In this document: piece by piece, positions 1 to 7,705 of the stretch | How positions within the stretch are numbered: the stretch's first letter is position 1 | Layout: the number at the start of each line of letters is the position of its first letter | Origin: CAYRVX01 sp964642165 | GTDB taxonomy: Bacteria > Planctomycetota > Phycisphaerae > SM23-33 | Assembly: GCA_964642165.1 (NCBI GenBank) | Contig: CAZXOC010000041.1 | Location: 1 to 34,985 of the forward strand | Reading direction: 5' to 3' | DNA length: 34,985 nt | Made by a program: the position numbers and the translations under genes | The notes under the pieces: generated by a model | What the model was told of the DNA's origin: nothing | What the model saw: only the letters and a program-made list of their open reading frames with translations | Databases searched by the model: none

Positions 1-1264
1 GGTCCATCAGCTCGCGGATGCGGACGATCTCCTTGTCCATGTTCGGCACTTCGACGCCGATGGTGTCGCGCCCCGGCAGCGGCGAGACCACGCGGACGCC
101 GGGCACGGCCAGCGCGCGCGCCACGTCCGTCGCCAGGTTCGAGACCTGCGAGACCTTCACGCCCGGCGCCAGCGACAGCTCGAAGAGCGTGATGACCGGG
201 CCGGTCTGGTGGCCGACGACTTCGGCCGACACGTTGAAGTCATTGAGCGTCTGCTGGAGGACCAACCGCCGCTGGCGCGCGACGCCCTCTTGGGACTCGA
301 TGTACCCGCCGGTCGGCTCCTCGAGCAGGGCGCTGGAGGGCAGGTCGTAGGGGCGCTCGCCCCGGGCGCCCTTGCCCGAGCCGGCGGGCGCCCCGGCCGA
401 ACCGGCCGGCTTGTCGCGCTTGTCGGGCTTCTGCTTCGCCTTGCCCGGCAGGCGCAGGCGCTGGAGCAGTCCCGGCTCGTCGGGGCTGTCCTCCGGGTGG
501 TCCCTCGCGCCCGGCGCGGCGGGTGTCTTCGATCGCGGCGGCGCCACCGGCGGCGCGGGGCGCACCACCGGGGTCGCGGCGGGCCTGGCCCGGCCGATCG
601 GGCCCGCCACCGCCGGCGCCGCAGCGCCCTCGCGGCGCAGCGCCCCGACCAGCGAGGAGACGCGCCGGCGGCGCGCCCAGGCCCTTCGGCCGAGGCCCGG
701 AAGCTGCATCACCAGCCGGTCCGCCGTCAGCATCACGCCCATGGCGAAGCAGACCAGCAGGATCACCCATCCGCCGACCGCCGCCAGCCGGGACAGCAGC
801 AGCTCCCCCGCCGCGATGCCCAGGATGCCCGCCGAGCCCACAAGCGGGTCGCCGGCGCCGGAGGGATTCACCATGTAGATGCCCGCGCTGGTGACCACGA
901 CGAGCAGGGCCACGCCGAGGACCCGCCAGGGCAGATCCGTGATGCTCCCCCCGAAGGCCAGCAGGAACGCCGCGATGGTCACGAACAGCAGGGCCATGTA
1001 CGCCCCCCCGCCCAGCCAGTACAGCAGCAGGTAGGCGACGTACGCCCCCACCACGCCGGCGACGTTGTCGACGGGGTCCTTCGGCGGCACCATGACCGGC
1101 GACGGCGGGTCCGTCGGCGAGTAGCTCAGCAGGCTGATCCACGCCAGCGCCGCCGCCCCGACGAGCACCAGCACGAGGCTGTACCGCCAGAACCTCCCGG
1201 CCCGCGCCGCCGATGGGGGGCCGGCGGCCTGCCGCGTGCCCTTCTGCTTTGCGTTCTTCGCCAT
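1..1264 (-). CDS. ftsK: DNA translocase FtsK, N-terminal part (cut by window edge)
   Basis: FtsK is the septum-anchored DNA pump that clears chromosome ends and aids dimer resolution at division. Only the first 421 codons are inside the window. They show a short basic leader (MAKNAKQKG), several hydrophobic membrane segments over about residues 25-200, a Pro/Ala/Gly/Lys-rich linker, then the start of the alpha domain with the family pattern GPVITLFEL..APGVKVSQVSNLATDVARAL and, at the edge, GRDTIGVEVPN. The RecA-like motor with its Walker motifs and the gamma domain lie beyond base 1. The ATG at 1264 gives the full hydrophobic N-terminus. The linker is short compared with enterobacterial FtsK and resembles SpoIIIE-type proteins. 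It is the last gene of the minus-strand run, 91 bases after dut. Confidence 0.93.
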   Translation of the reverse strand, partial: MAKNAKQKGTRQAAGPPSAARAGRFWRYSLVLVLVGAAALAWISLLSYSPTDPPSPVMVPPKDPVDNVAGVVGAYVAYLLLYWLGGGAYMALLFVTIAAFLLAFGGSITDLPWRVLGVALLVVVTSAGIYMVNPSGAGDPLVGSAGILGIAAGELLLSRLAAVGGWVILLVCFAMGVMLTADRLVMQLPGLGRRAWARRRRVSSLVGALRREGAAAPAVAGPIGRARPAATPVVRPAPPVAPPRSKTPAAPGARDHPEDSPDEPGLLQRLRLPGKAKQKPDKRDKPAGSAGAPAGSGKGARGERPYDLPSSALLEEPTGGYIESQEGVARQRRLVLQQTLNDFNVSAEVVGHQTGPVITLFELSLAPGVKVSQVSNLATDVARALAVPGVRVVSPLPGRDTIGVEVPNMDKEIVRIRELMD

Positions 1265-1355
1265 CCGTTGCGTATCCTGCCTCCCGCCACCCGCCGGAAG
1301 GCGCCTTCCTTTGCCGCAGGCCCGGCCGCGCCCCCCTCGGCCGACGCCCGAGGAG

Positions 1356-1808
1356 TCAAACGCCCGTGTGCCCGAACCCGCCTTCGCCGCGTGCGGTGTC
1401 GTCGAGCGTCTCGACCTCGACCACCTCCGCCCGCGTCACCGGGGCGAGGACCATCTGGGCGATCCGCATGCCGCGCCGGACCGTGAAGTCCTCTCGGCCG
1501 ACGTTGCCCAGGATCACGCAGACCTCGCCGCGGTAGTCGGCGTCGATCGTCCCCGGCGCGTTGGGCACGACGATGCCGTGCTTGCTGGCCAGCCCGCTAC
1601 GGGGGCGGACCTGGGCCTCGTAGCCGACGGGCACGGCCAGGTGGAAGCCGCACGGGACCCGCGCCACGTCGCCCGGCGCGATCGTCACGTCCGACTCGCA
1701 GGCCGCACACAGGTCCATGCCCGAGGCGTGCTCGGACATGTACCGCGGCAGCGGCACGTCCTGGCAGCCGGCCCTGCGGCGGATCCTTATCCGTATCGGA
1801 CGGGCCAT
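1356..1808 (-). CDS. dut: dUTP diphosphatase (dUTPase)
   Basis: Hydrolyses dUTP to dUMP and pyrophosphate, keeping uracil out of DNA and feeding thymidylate synthesis. The 150-residue length is typical of the trimeric family. All five motifs are visible: motif 1 ASGMDLCA, motif 2 PRSGLASKHGI, motif 3 NAPGTIDADYRGEV with the catalytic Asp, motif 4 RIAQMVLAPV, and the C-terminal P-loop-like motif 5 RGEGGFGHTG. The ATG at 1808 (MARPIRIRIRR) is chosen over an upstream in-frame ATG because a GGAGAG ribosome site sits 6 bases before it and the extra upstream residues are not family-like. It lies between the URO-D-like gene (100-base gap) and ftsK, so it is probably part of the same transcript. Confidence 0.96.
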   Translation of the reverse strand: MARPIRIRIRRRAGCQDVPLPRYMSEHASGMDLCAACESDVTIAPGDVARVPCGFHLAVPVGYEAQVRPRSGLASKHGIVVPNAPGTIDADYRGEVCVILGNVGREDFTVRRGMRIAQMVLAPVTRAEVVEVETLDDTARGEGGFGHTGV

Positions 1809-1908
1809 CCGTTTCTCTCCAGCCCCAAGGGCGCCGCGGGCCGCCCGGGCCGTGCCCTCCGGGCGCCCGCCGGCCACCTCTCGCCGTTACGTTTTGAGCC
1901 CAAAAGCT

Positions 1909-3093
1909 TTATAAAAACACCTCATCCTGCACGCGACGCCACGCCGCCGCCGCCCGTTGTCGCTCGCCGTCCCACAGCCACGGCGGCTGCCACATGCCGC
2001 CCAGCAGCAGCCCCCGCCGCCCGTCGTACGGACTGAGCGCACGGCGGAAGTAGTCGTCCAGCGGCTCGTCCTTCGGCCGCGGCAGCGTCCCCACGTGCAC
2101 CAGCCCCAGGCGAGCGAGCTTCCTCATCTCGCCGAGCCAGTCGCCGGCCGTCGTCCAGTTCAGCCCGCGAAGCAGCGGGATCTCGGCGTAGGCCTCGTGC
2201 AGGTGCAGCCCCTCGGCTCTCCCGGTGCCCTCCCAGCCGCCGCAGTAGTGGTACCACCCGCCGCCGAGCTGCTCGAACGCCCGGCGCTCGTACGGCTGGA
2301 TGAACTCGCGGTAGGCCTCGGGGCTGACGAGGATGTCGCTGTCGCCGCACATCCGAACGGCTCCGGCCTCCATCCAGACGCTCACGGCGTTGCCGGGCCC
2401 GCCGGGCACCTCGCCGGCGATTCGCTTGCAGAGCTTCGTGACCTTCACGTACACGTCCGCGCACAGGCCCATCAGGTGATGGACGAAGCCGGCGTCCTCG
2501 TAGAGGTCGAGGAAGATGTCGTGCCCGCGCGTCATGGCGGCGATGTCGAACGGGCCCTGCTGGTCGCAGTGGTAGACGCTGACGAGCCCCCCCAGCCCGC
2601 GGCGCCGCAGGGCCTCGACGTGGTGCTCCATGTGCTCGACGACGCGCCGCAGGACGCCCAGGCCCGAGACGTCCTCGGGCACCTCGAAGACGGCTAGCTC
2701 CTCCTTCGGCACGTACTTCGTGATGACGCTGCGGTTCTCGCCCGTGACGCGCCACTCGGCGCCGAAGACGGTCTGGCAGTTGATCGTGCCGAGGTCGGCC
2801 CGCACGCCGGGCACGTAGTCGCTGTCCGTGCAGATCCGCGGCAGGGCCACCTCCTTGAGCTGCATGAAGAGGCTCTTGCCGGGGTCGTGGAAGCGCTCGA
2901 GCCAGTCGAAGCTCGGCCAGTCGGCCGCCTCCCGCGGCGGCGGGGCGCCGAAGATGATCGGCAGGTAGTCCGTCTCGCGCCCGGCCATCACGTCGGCGTG
3001 GCGTCGCTTGGCCGCGGCGATCCGTTCGGGCCTGGCGCGCTCGGCGATCATCTCGCAGACGCGGTCCAGGAGGCCCCCCACGTCGTGCGGCAT
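1909..3093 (-). CDS. URO-D superfamily protein, substrate unknown
   Basis: A 394-residue protein of the uroporphyrinogen decarboxylase / methyltransferase (HemE-MtaA) superfamily, a TIM-barrel fold. Visible features are a long helical N-terminus, the segment DSDYVPGVRADLGT, a central MTRGHDIFLDLYEDAGFVHHLM helix, and the SPEAYREFIQPYERRAFEQLGGGWYHYCGG strand with a His-Tyr-Cys near the barrel mouth, where some relatives bind zinc. It is divergent from HemE and lacks the usual HemE N-terminal pattern, so I do not call haem synthesis. Similar proteins are frequent in planctomycetes and are often of unknown function. The start is one base after the coaB stop (TGA G ATG), with a GGGAGG site inside coaB, so translation is probably coupled. 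The true substrate cannot be told from sequence. Confidence 0.75.
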   Translation of the reverse strand: MPHDVGGLLDRVCEMIAERARPERIAAAKRRHADVMAGRETDYLPIIFGAPPPREAADWPSFDWLERFHDPGKSLFMQLKEVALPRICTDSDYVPGVRADLGTINCQTVFGAEWRVTGENRSVITKYVPKEELAVFEVPEDVSGLGVLRRVVEHMEHHVEALRRRGLGGLVSVYHCDQQGPFDIAAMTRGHDIFLDLYEDAGFVHHLMGLCADVYVKVTKLCKRIAGEVPGGPGNAVSVWMEAGAVRMCGDSDILVSPEAYREFIQPYERRAFEQLGGGWYHYCGGWEGTGRAEGLHLHEAYAEIPLLRGLNWTTAGDWLGEMRKLARLGLVHVGTLPRPKDEPLDDYFRRALSPYDGRRGLLLGGMWQPPWLWDGERQRAAAAWRRVQDEVFL

Positions 3094-3094
3094 C

Positions 3095-3736
3095 TCAAGT
3101 GCCCTCCCTGGCGGCGGCCTCCAGCAGGCGGACGATCTCCTCGGCAAGCTCCCGCTTGCCGCGCCGCCCCCACGGCAGGACGACGCCTTGTCGCGACAGG
3201 ATGCAGGCGTCGCTGTCGGGCGCCTCCATGGCGGCTGGAGGGTTGACGACGACGAAGTCGGCGCCCTTGGCGGCCATCTCCGCGCGGGCCTTCGCCTCGG
3301 CCTCGGCACGCGGCGGGGGCTCCACGGCGAACGCGACGACCACCTGTCCCGCCCGCCTGGCCTTCGCCACGCCCGCCAGGACGTCCTCCGTCGGCACGAG
3401 GCGCAGCGCCACCGGCCCGCCGCGGCGAGCGATCTTGCCCTCGAACCGCCGCTCGGGGCGGAAGTCCCCCACCGCCGCCGTCATGACCAGCGCGTCGCAG
3501 GTTGCGAACCGCGTCTCCAGGGCGGCTTTCAGCTCGGCCACCGACACGAACCGGACCACCTCGCAGCCGCCGGGCGGCTCCAGGGCGACCGGCCCGCTCA
3601 GCAGCGTCACGTCGTGCCCGGCCCGGGCGGCCGCCGCCGCCACCGCATACCCCATCCGCCCGCTCGATGCATTCGTGATGAACCGAACGTCGTCGATCGG
3701 CTCCCGCGTGGGCCCGGCGGTGACGAGGATTCGCAT
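3095..3736 (-). CDS. coaB: Phosphopantothenoylcysteine synthetase, stand-alone CoaB
   Basis: Joins 4'-phosphopantothenate with cysteine in coenzyme A synthesis. The N-terminus MRILVTAGPTREPIDDVRFITNASSGRMG is the classic CoaB nucleotide-binding start, followed by the MTAAVGDFRP segment and a Rossmann-like C-terminus (DFVVVNPP). At 213 residues it corresponds only to the C-terminal half of the usual bifunctional CoaBC (Dfp). The decarboxylase half is encoded just upstream as a separate gene, 64 bases away. The missing link is therefore a gene split, not a truncation; both halves have their key motifs. The ATG at 3736 has no clear Shine-Dalgarno sequence. It is followed directly by the URO-D-like gene. 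Confidence 0.92.
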   Translation of the reverse strand: MRILVTAGPTREPIDDVRFITNASSGRMGYAVAAAAARAGHDVTLLSGPVALEPPGGCEVVRFVSVAELKAALETRFATCDALVMTAAVGDFRPERRFEGKIARRGGPVALRLVPTEDVLAGVAKARRAGQVVVAFAVEPPPRAEAEAKARAEMAAKGADFVVVNPPAAMEAPDSDACILSRQGVVLPWGRRGKRELAEEIVRLLEAAAREGT

Positions 3737-3800
3737 GGGGGCACCGTAGCCAATAGCGCCGGCGAGCGGAAAGGGAAAACGCCGGCCGGGAGCGGGCGAG

Positions 3801-4391
3801 CTACTGCTTCAGGATCCCGATGGCGGCGTCAAGAATCGCCTCCGGCTCGGCCATGCGCCCCGGGCCGATGGTGCCGCAGGCGAGGCGCCCCTCGGCGGGG
3901 CCGACGACGTGGACGCCCCACTCGCGGAGGCGGGCCAGGTTCGCCCGGGTGGGCGCGGCCAGCCACATGCGCGTGTTCATGGCCGGGGCGACGAGGATCG
4001 GGCAGGCGCCGTGGGCGCTGAGGGCCAGCGCGGAGACCAGGTCGTCGGCGATGCCGGCGGACATCTTCGCCAGGATGTTCGCCGTGGCGGGCGCGACGAT
4101 CGCCAGGTCGGCGCGCTCCGTGAGCGAGATATGGTGGCTGGAGTGGTCCTCGCTCGACTGCCAGAGGCTGCCGTAGACGCGGCGGCCGGTCAGGGCCTGG
4201 AACGTCACCGGGCCCACGAAACGCTGGGCGGCGTCGGTCATGGCCGCCGTGACGGACGCCCCGGCCTGGACGAGCTTGCTGGCGAGGTCGGCGGCCTTGT
4301 AGCAGGCGATGCCGCCGGTGACACAGAGGAGCACCTCTCGGCCGGCGAGCGGCCGATCCGCGGCGTCGGGGCTCGGCGGGGTCTCGGTCAT
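3801..4391 (-). CDS. coaC: Phosphopantothenoylcysteine decarboxylase, stand-alone CoaC
   Basis: A flavoprotein that decarboxylates 4'-phosphopantothenoylcysteine to 4'-phosphopantetheine. The 196-residue protein has the flavin-binding start LLCVTGGIACYKAADLASKL, the catalytic-His region HSSHHISLTERADLAIVAPATANILAK, and the signature PAMNTRMW. A C-terminal segment LACGTIGPGRMAEP carries the conserved Cys used as acid in the reaction. It ends where bifunctional Dfp would continue into CoaB, so the two activities are separate polypeptides here. It follows rpoZ after 40 bases, in the conserved order gmk-rpoZ-coaBC. No strong ribosome site is seen before the ATG at 4391, so the exact start is slightly uncertain. 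Confidence 0.93.
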   Translation of the reverse strand: MTETPPSPDAADRPLAGREVLLCVTGGIACYKAADLASKLVQAGASVTAAMTDAAQRFVGPVTFQALTGRRVYGSLWQSSEDHSSHHISLTERADLAIVAPATANILAKMSAGIADDLVSALALSAHGACPILVAPAMNTRMWLAAPTRANLARLREWGVHVVGPAEGRLACGTIGPGRMAEPEAILDAAIGILKQ

Positions 4392-4431
4392 GGGTGCGAC
4401 TGGCCGCGGCGACGGCGCGACGGCCGGGGCG

Positions 4432-4665
4432 CTACTTCAACAGCTCGTCCGGGGCGGGGATGTCGGACTTCTCGTAGTCGATGGCGATCTTGTCCTCCAG
4501 GACTTCCTGGATCGCCACCTCCATGTCCGTCATGCCCCGCTGGCGCTCGACGAGCGGCTTGGCGCCTTGCATCAGCTCGACGATCCGCTTCTGGACCAAG
4601 GCGGTGAGCTTGAACTTCCCGCCGACCTTGTTGACGATCTCCTCGCTCTTCAGTGCTTCGATCAT
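4432..4665 (-). CDS. rpoZ: RNA polymerase omega subunit
   Basis: Small subunit that helps fold and retain the beta-prime subunit of RNA polymerase. The 77-residue protein has omega-like features: an N-terminal helix with IVNKVGGKFKLTALVQKRIVELMQGAKPLVE, close to the family pattern KFxLxxLxxKRxxxLxxGxxPLV, then the helix MEVAIQEVLEDKI. Its ATG overlaps the gmk stop (ATGA), and gene order gmk-rpoZ-coaC is the conserved bacterial arrangement, which supports the call despite the low sequence conservation usual for omega. Confidence 0.88.
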   Translation of the reverse strand: MIEALKSEEIVNKVGGKFKLTALVQKRIVELMQGAKPLVERQRGMTDMEVAIQEVLEDKIAIDYEKSDIPAPDELLK

Positions 4666-5234
4666 GCGTTTGCGGACTCCTGCTCCACGATGCCGACCAC
4701 CTGCCGGACGGCGGCCGCCAGATCGTCGTTGACCACACAGTGATTATACACGCCGCTCTGTCGGGCGGTTCGGATCTCGTTGTCGGCCTGGGCCAGTCGC
4801 GCCGCGGCCGCCTCGGCACCTTCCGTGCCCCGCCCGCCGAGACGCCGCGCGAGCTCGTCGGGGCTGGGCGGCAGGATGAGGACGAAGCTCGCGTCGGGCA
4901 CCTTCCGGTGCACCTGGAGTCCGCCCTGAACGTCAATTTCCAGGAGGACGGTCTTTCCCTCGGCGACGGCGCGGCGCACCGGCGCGGCGGGCGTGCCGTA
5001 CCGCGCCCCGAAGACCTCCGCCCACTCCAGCAGCTCCTCGTTGCGGATCATCCGGTCGAACGTCTCGTCGTCGACGAAGAGGTACTCCCGCCCGTCCCGT
5101 TCGCCCGGGCGGGGCGCTCGGGTCGTGGCCGAAATGCTGAACATCGCGCCCGTCCGGCGCAGCACCTCGTGCATGATGCTGCTCTTTCCCACGCCCGACG
5201 GGCCGGTGATCACGACGAGCTTGCCCTTGGCCAT
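4662..5234 (-). CDS. gmk: Guanylate kinase
   Basis: Phosphorylates GMP to GDP with ATP. The protein (190 residues) has the P-loop GPSGVGKSS at residues 11-19, the GMP-binding region FSISATTRAPRPGERDGREYLFVDDETF with its conserved Ser, Arg and Tyr, the WAEVFGARYGTP segment, and VLLEIDVQGGLQV followed by the lid. Length is slightly short of E. coli Gmk but typical overall. The stop overlaps the rpoZ start and the gene lies 50 bases downstream of yicC; the three are likely one transcript. Confidence 0.96.
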   Translation of the reverse strand: MAKGKLVVITGPSGVGKSSIMHEVLRRTGAMFSISATTRAPRPGERDGREYLFVDDETFDRMIRNEELLEWAEVFGARYGTPAAPVRRAVAEGKTVLLEIDVQGGLQVHRKVPDASFVLILPPSPDELARRLGGRGTEGAEAAAARLAQADNEIRTARQSGVYNHCVVNDDLAAAVRQVVGIVEQESANA

Positions 5235-5284
5235 AGTGGTCGCCGCCGAGCGGCCGCCGGGCCGCCCCCACGCGCTGCCGCGTG

Positions 5285-6166
5285 CTACTCCACGTTCTGC
5301 ACCTGTTCCTTGATCCGGTCGATGGCGGTCTTGATGTCCACCACGCGGCGGGCGATCTCGCCGCTGTTGGCCTTCGAGGCGATCGTGTTGGCCTCACGCA
5401 GCATCTCCTGCGTGATGAAGTCCAGCTTGCGCCCCGTCGGCTCGTTCCGCGGGACGGTCTGGCGGAACTGCCCCAGGTGACCGGTCAGGCGCGTGATCTC
5501 CTCGGCGACGTCGCTCCGCTCGGCGAAAATCGCCACCTCGCGGGCCAACTGGTCCTGGTCGATGGTGACGTTGCCCTCCCGCGTGAGCTGCTCGACGCGC
5601 TCGGCGAGGCGCTGTCGGTAGTCCTCAACGACCTGGGGCGCGGCCTCGGAAACGGCGGCCAGCTCCTTCTCGATCGCGTCGCAGTTGGCCAGCAGGTCGG
5701 CCTGGATGGTGCGGCCCTCCTCTTCGCGCATGGCCACCAGCGCGGCCAGCGCCTCGTCGATGAGCGCCAGCAGGCCCTCCCGGGTCCTCTCCAGCAGCTC
5801 CTGGGGCGAAGGCGGCTCGCAGACGCCCGGCAGCGTCGACAGCGTCGCCAGGTCGATCCGCAGCCCCGCCTCGCCCTCCGCCTCCAGCTCGCGAAGCTGC
5901 CGGAGGTAGTGGCCCAGGGCCGTCGTGTTGATGCGTCCCACGGCCTGGTCCTCCGGCAGGCGCATCTGCACGTTCAGCGTGATCGTGCCGCGCGAGAGGC
6001 GCGCGCGAAGCCGCTTGTCGGCGTCGGCTTCCATCTGCGAGAGGCCGTCGGGCAGGCGGATGACGCCCTTGAGGTAGCGGTTGTTGACGGAGCGGGCCTC
6101 GACGGCGTACCGCACGCCCTCGACCTCCGCGGCCGCCGCGCCAAAGCCCGTCATGGATCGAAGCAT
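5285..6166 (-). CDS. yicC: YicC/YloC family endoribonuclease
   Basis: Members of this family are endoribonucleases; the E. coli protein takes part in small-RNA turnover. The start MLRSMTGFGAAAAEVEGVRYAVEARSVNNRYLK is the family hallmark (SMTGFG and SVNxRxL). The C-terminus RLTGHLGQFRQTV..GRKLDFITQEMLREANTIASKANSGEIARRVVDIKTAIDRIKEQVQNVE is the conserved DUF1732-type end. The 293-residue length fits. The ATG at 6166 has GAGGA five bases upstream, placed in the 16-base gap after secG. It is the usual neighbour of gmk. Confidence 0.95.
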   Translation of the reverse strand: MLRSMTGFGAAAAEVEGVRYAVEARSVNNRYLKGVIRLPDGLSQMEADADKRLRARLSRGTITLNVQMRLPEDQAVGRINTTALGHYLRQLRELEAEGEAGLRIDLATLSTLPGVCEPPSPQELLERTREGLLALIDEALAALVAMREEEGRTIQADLLANCDAIEKELAAVSEAAPQVVEDYRQRLAERVEQLTREGNVTIDQDQLAREVAIFAERSDVAEEITRLTGHLGQFRQTVPRNEPTGRKLDFITQEMLREANTIASKANSGEIARRVVDIKTAIDRIKEQVQNVE

Positions 6167-6182
6167 GGCGTTCCTCAGCCGG

Positions 6183-6779
6183 TCAGTTCTTCGCCGGCGC
6201 CGAAGCGGGCCCACCCGGCGCCCCCAGCACGCCGCCGGGCGCGTTGGCGTCGGCCGGACGCGAGCTCGGCTTCGGCAATTGGTTCGCGTCGGCCGGCGGG
6301 TAGTTCCCGACGGCGACTTCCGACTCGTCCCAATTCTGCCGGTACGCCCTGGCCTTGAGGACCATTCCCGGCTCGACGAGGACCGCCCTGCGCGGGCTGT
6401 AGAGCGTCGATTTCTCGTCGGGGTCCTTGCCGTTGATGGTGTAGTAGATCAGCGAGCCCCGCGTCATGCAGGAGATGCGCACCTCAGACCGCTCGGAGAT
6501 CGGCCCCGGCTCGGGCAGGAACGTCGGCGTGAAGACCTCCTTGGGGGCCGGACGGTACACCAGGCTCGTGGCCACGGCCAGCACCAGGAACAGGCCCGTC
6601 AGCACGATCGTCACCCACGTGAACACGTCGCCGGTCCTCGTGCCGAACGCGCTGGAGCCCATGCCGCCGAAGGCCGCCCCCAGGCCCCCGCCCCGGCCCT
6701 TCTGAAGCAGCACCACCACGATCAGAAGGAAGCAGATCACCAGGAACAACGCACCGAGAAAGATGTCCCAAAAGCCCAT
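6183..6779 (-). CDS. secG: SecG with a C-terminal chitobiase-like beta-domain
   Basis: SecG is the small non-essential subunit of the SecYEG translocon. Residues 1-80 are SecG-like: first membrane helix GFWDIFLGALFLVICFLLIVVVLLQKG, the Gly-rich cytoplasmic loop KGRGGGLGAAFGGMGSSAFGTRTGD, and a second helix VTIVLTGLFLVLAVATSLV. Normal SecG ends soon after. This protein has 198 residues. Its extra part contains ISERSEVRISC...GSLIYYTINGKDPDEKSTLYSPRRAVLVEPGMVLKARAYRQNWDES, which matches the CHB_HEX_C_1 (chitobiase C-terminal, Ig-like) pattern, then a Pro/Ala-rich tail. Given the known SecG topology the added domain should face outside the cytoplasm. The ATG at 6779 has GGAG 9 bases upstream; it is preferred to an upstream ATG that adds only charged residues. 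Confidence 0.88.
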   Translation of the reverse strand: MGFWDIFLGALFLVICFLLIVVVLLQKGRGGGLGAAFGGMGSSAFGTRTGDVFTWVTIVLTGLFLVLAVATSLVYRPAPKEVFTPTFLPEPGPISERSEVRISCMTRGSLIYYTINGKDPDEKSTLYSPRRAVLVEPGMVLKARAYRQNWDESEVAVGNYPPADANQLPKPSSRPADANAPGGVLGAPGGPASAPAKN

Positions 6780-6844
6780 TCGCCGTTTCTCCAAGAGCCG
6801 CACGCCGCGGCGGCGGGGTCGGCTCGACCTGTCCGCAGTTCGAA

Positions 6845-7615
6845 CTACTTGCCCACCTCAACGCCGGCGTGGACGATGGCCGAAAAGTCGTCCACCTTCA
6901 GGCTCGCGCCGCCGACGAGGGCACCGTCGATGTCCGGCTGCGCGAGCAGCTCGGCGGCGTTGGCCGGCTTGACCGACCCGCCGTACTGGATCCGCGTCGC
7001 CTCGGCGACAGCCGAGTCGTACTTCTCCCCCAGCATGCCCCGGACCATCGCGTGGACGTGCTGGGCCTGGTCGGGCGTCGCCGTCACGCCGGTGCCGATC
7101 GCCCAGACGGGCTCGTAGGCGATCGTCACGTCCGCCATGGCGTCGGCGGGCACGCCCTCCAGCCCGATCTTCACCTGCCGGCCCACGACCTCGAGGGTCT
7201 GCTCGGCCTGGCGCTGCTCCAGCAGCTCGCCGACGCAGAGGATCACGTCCAGGCCGTCGCCGAGGGCCTTGATGACCTTGCGGTTGATCAGCTCGTCGCT
7301 CTCGCCGATGACGTGCCGGCGCTCGCTGTGGCCGAGGATGGCCGTCCGCACGCCCACGTCTCGGAGCATCTCGCCGGAGGTCTCCCCCGTGAACGCGCCG
7401 TTGTCCTCGTAGAACATGTTCTGGGCCACGAGGTCGATGCGGCTGCCGGCGAGGGCCTCGCCCACCGCGGCCAGGTAGACGAACGGCGGCGCGACGCCGA
7501 GGTCCACGGCCTCGACCGCGCCGATCGCGTCCTTCAGCCCGCCGGCCAGCGCCACGGCGCCGTCGCGCGACGTGTTCATCTTCCAGTTCCCGGCGATGAA
7601 TAGCTTCCTGCTCAT
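6845..7615 (-). CDS. tpiA: Triose-phosphate isomerase
   Basis: Interconverts dihydroxyacetone phosphate and glyceraldehyde 3-phosphate in glycolysis and gluconeogenesis. The 256-residue TIM barrel has the catalytic Lys12 in AGNWKMN, the electrophile His96 in LGHSERR, the catalytic Glu168 in AYEPVWAIGTG, and the phosphate-binding IQYGGSVKPAN and GALVGGASL loops. A GGGAGG ribosome site stands before the ATG. It precedes secG by 65 bases, a common pairing in bacteria. Confidence 0.98.
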   Translation of the reverse strand: MSRKLFIAGNWKMNTSRDGAVALAGGLKDAIGAVEAVDLGVAPPFVYLAAVGEALAGSRIDLVAQNMFYEDNGAFTGETSGEMLRDVGVRTAILGHSERRHVIGESDELINRKVIKALGDGLDVILCVGELLEQRQAEQTLEVVGRQVKIGLEGVPADAMADVTIAYEPVWAIGTGVTATPDQAQHVHAMVRGMLGEKYDSAVAEATRIQYGGSVKPANAAELLAQPDIDGALVGGASLKVDDFSAIVHAGVEVGK

Positions 7616-7705
7616 GCTGCCTCCCTCAGGCGTTCCGTCTCTCGATCGTCTCGTGTTTCCCGGCGTCGGCGCCCGCCCGGTGGGTCCCGGGCGCCGCCCG
7701 CGCCG

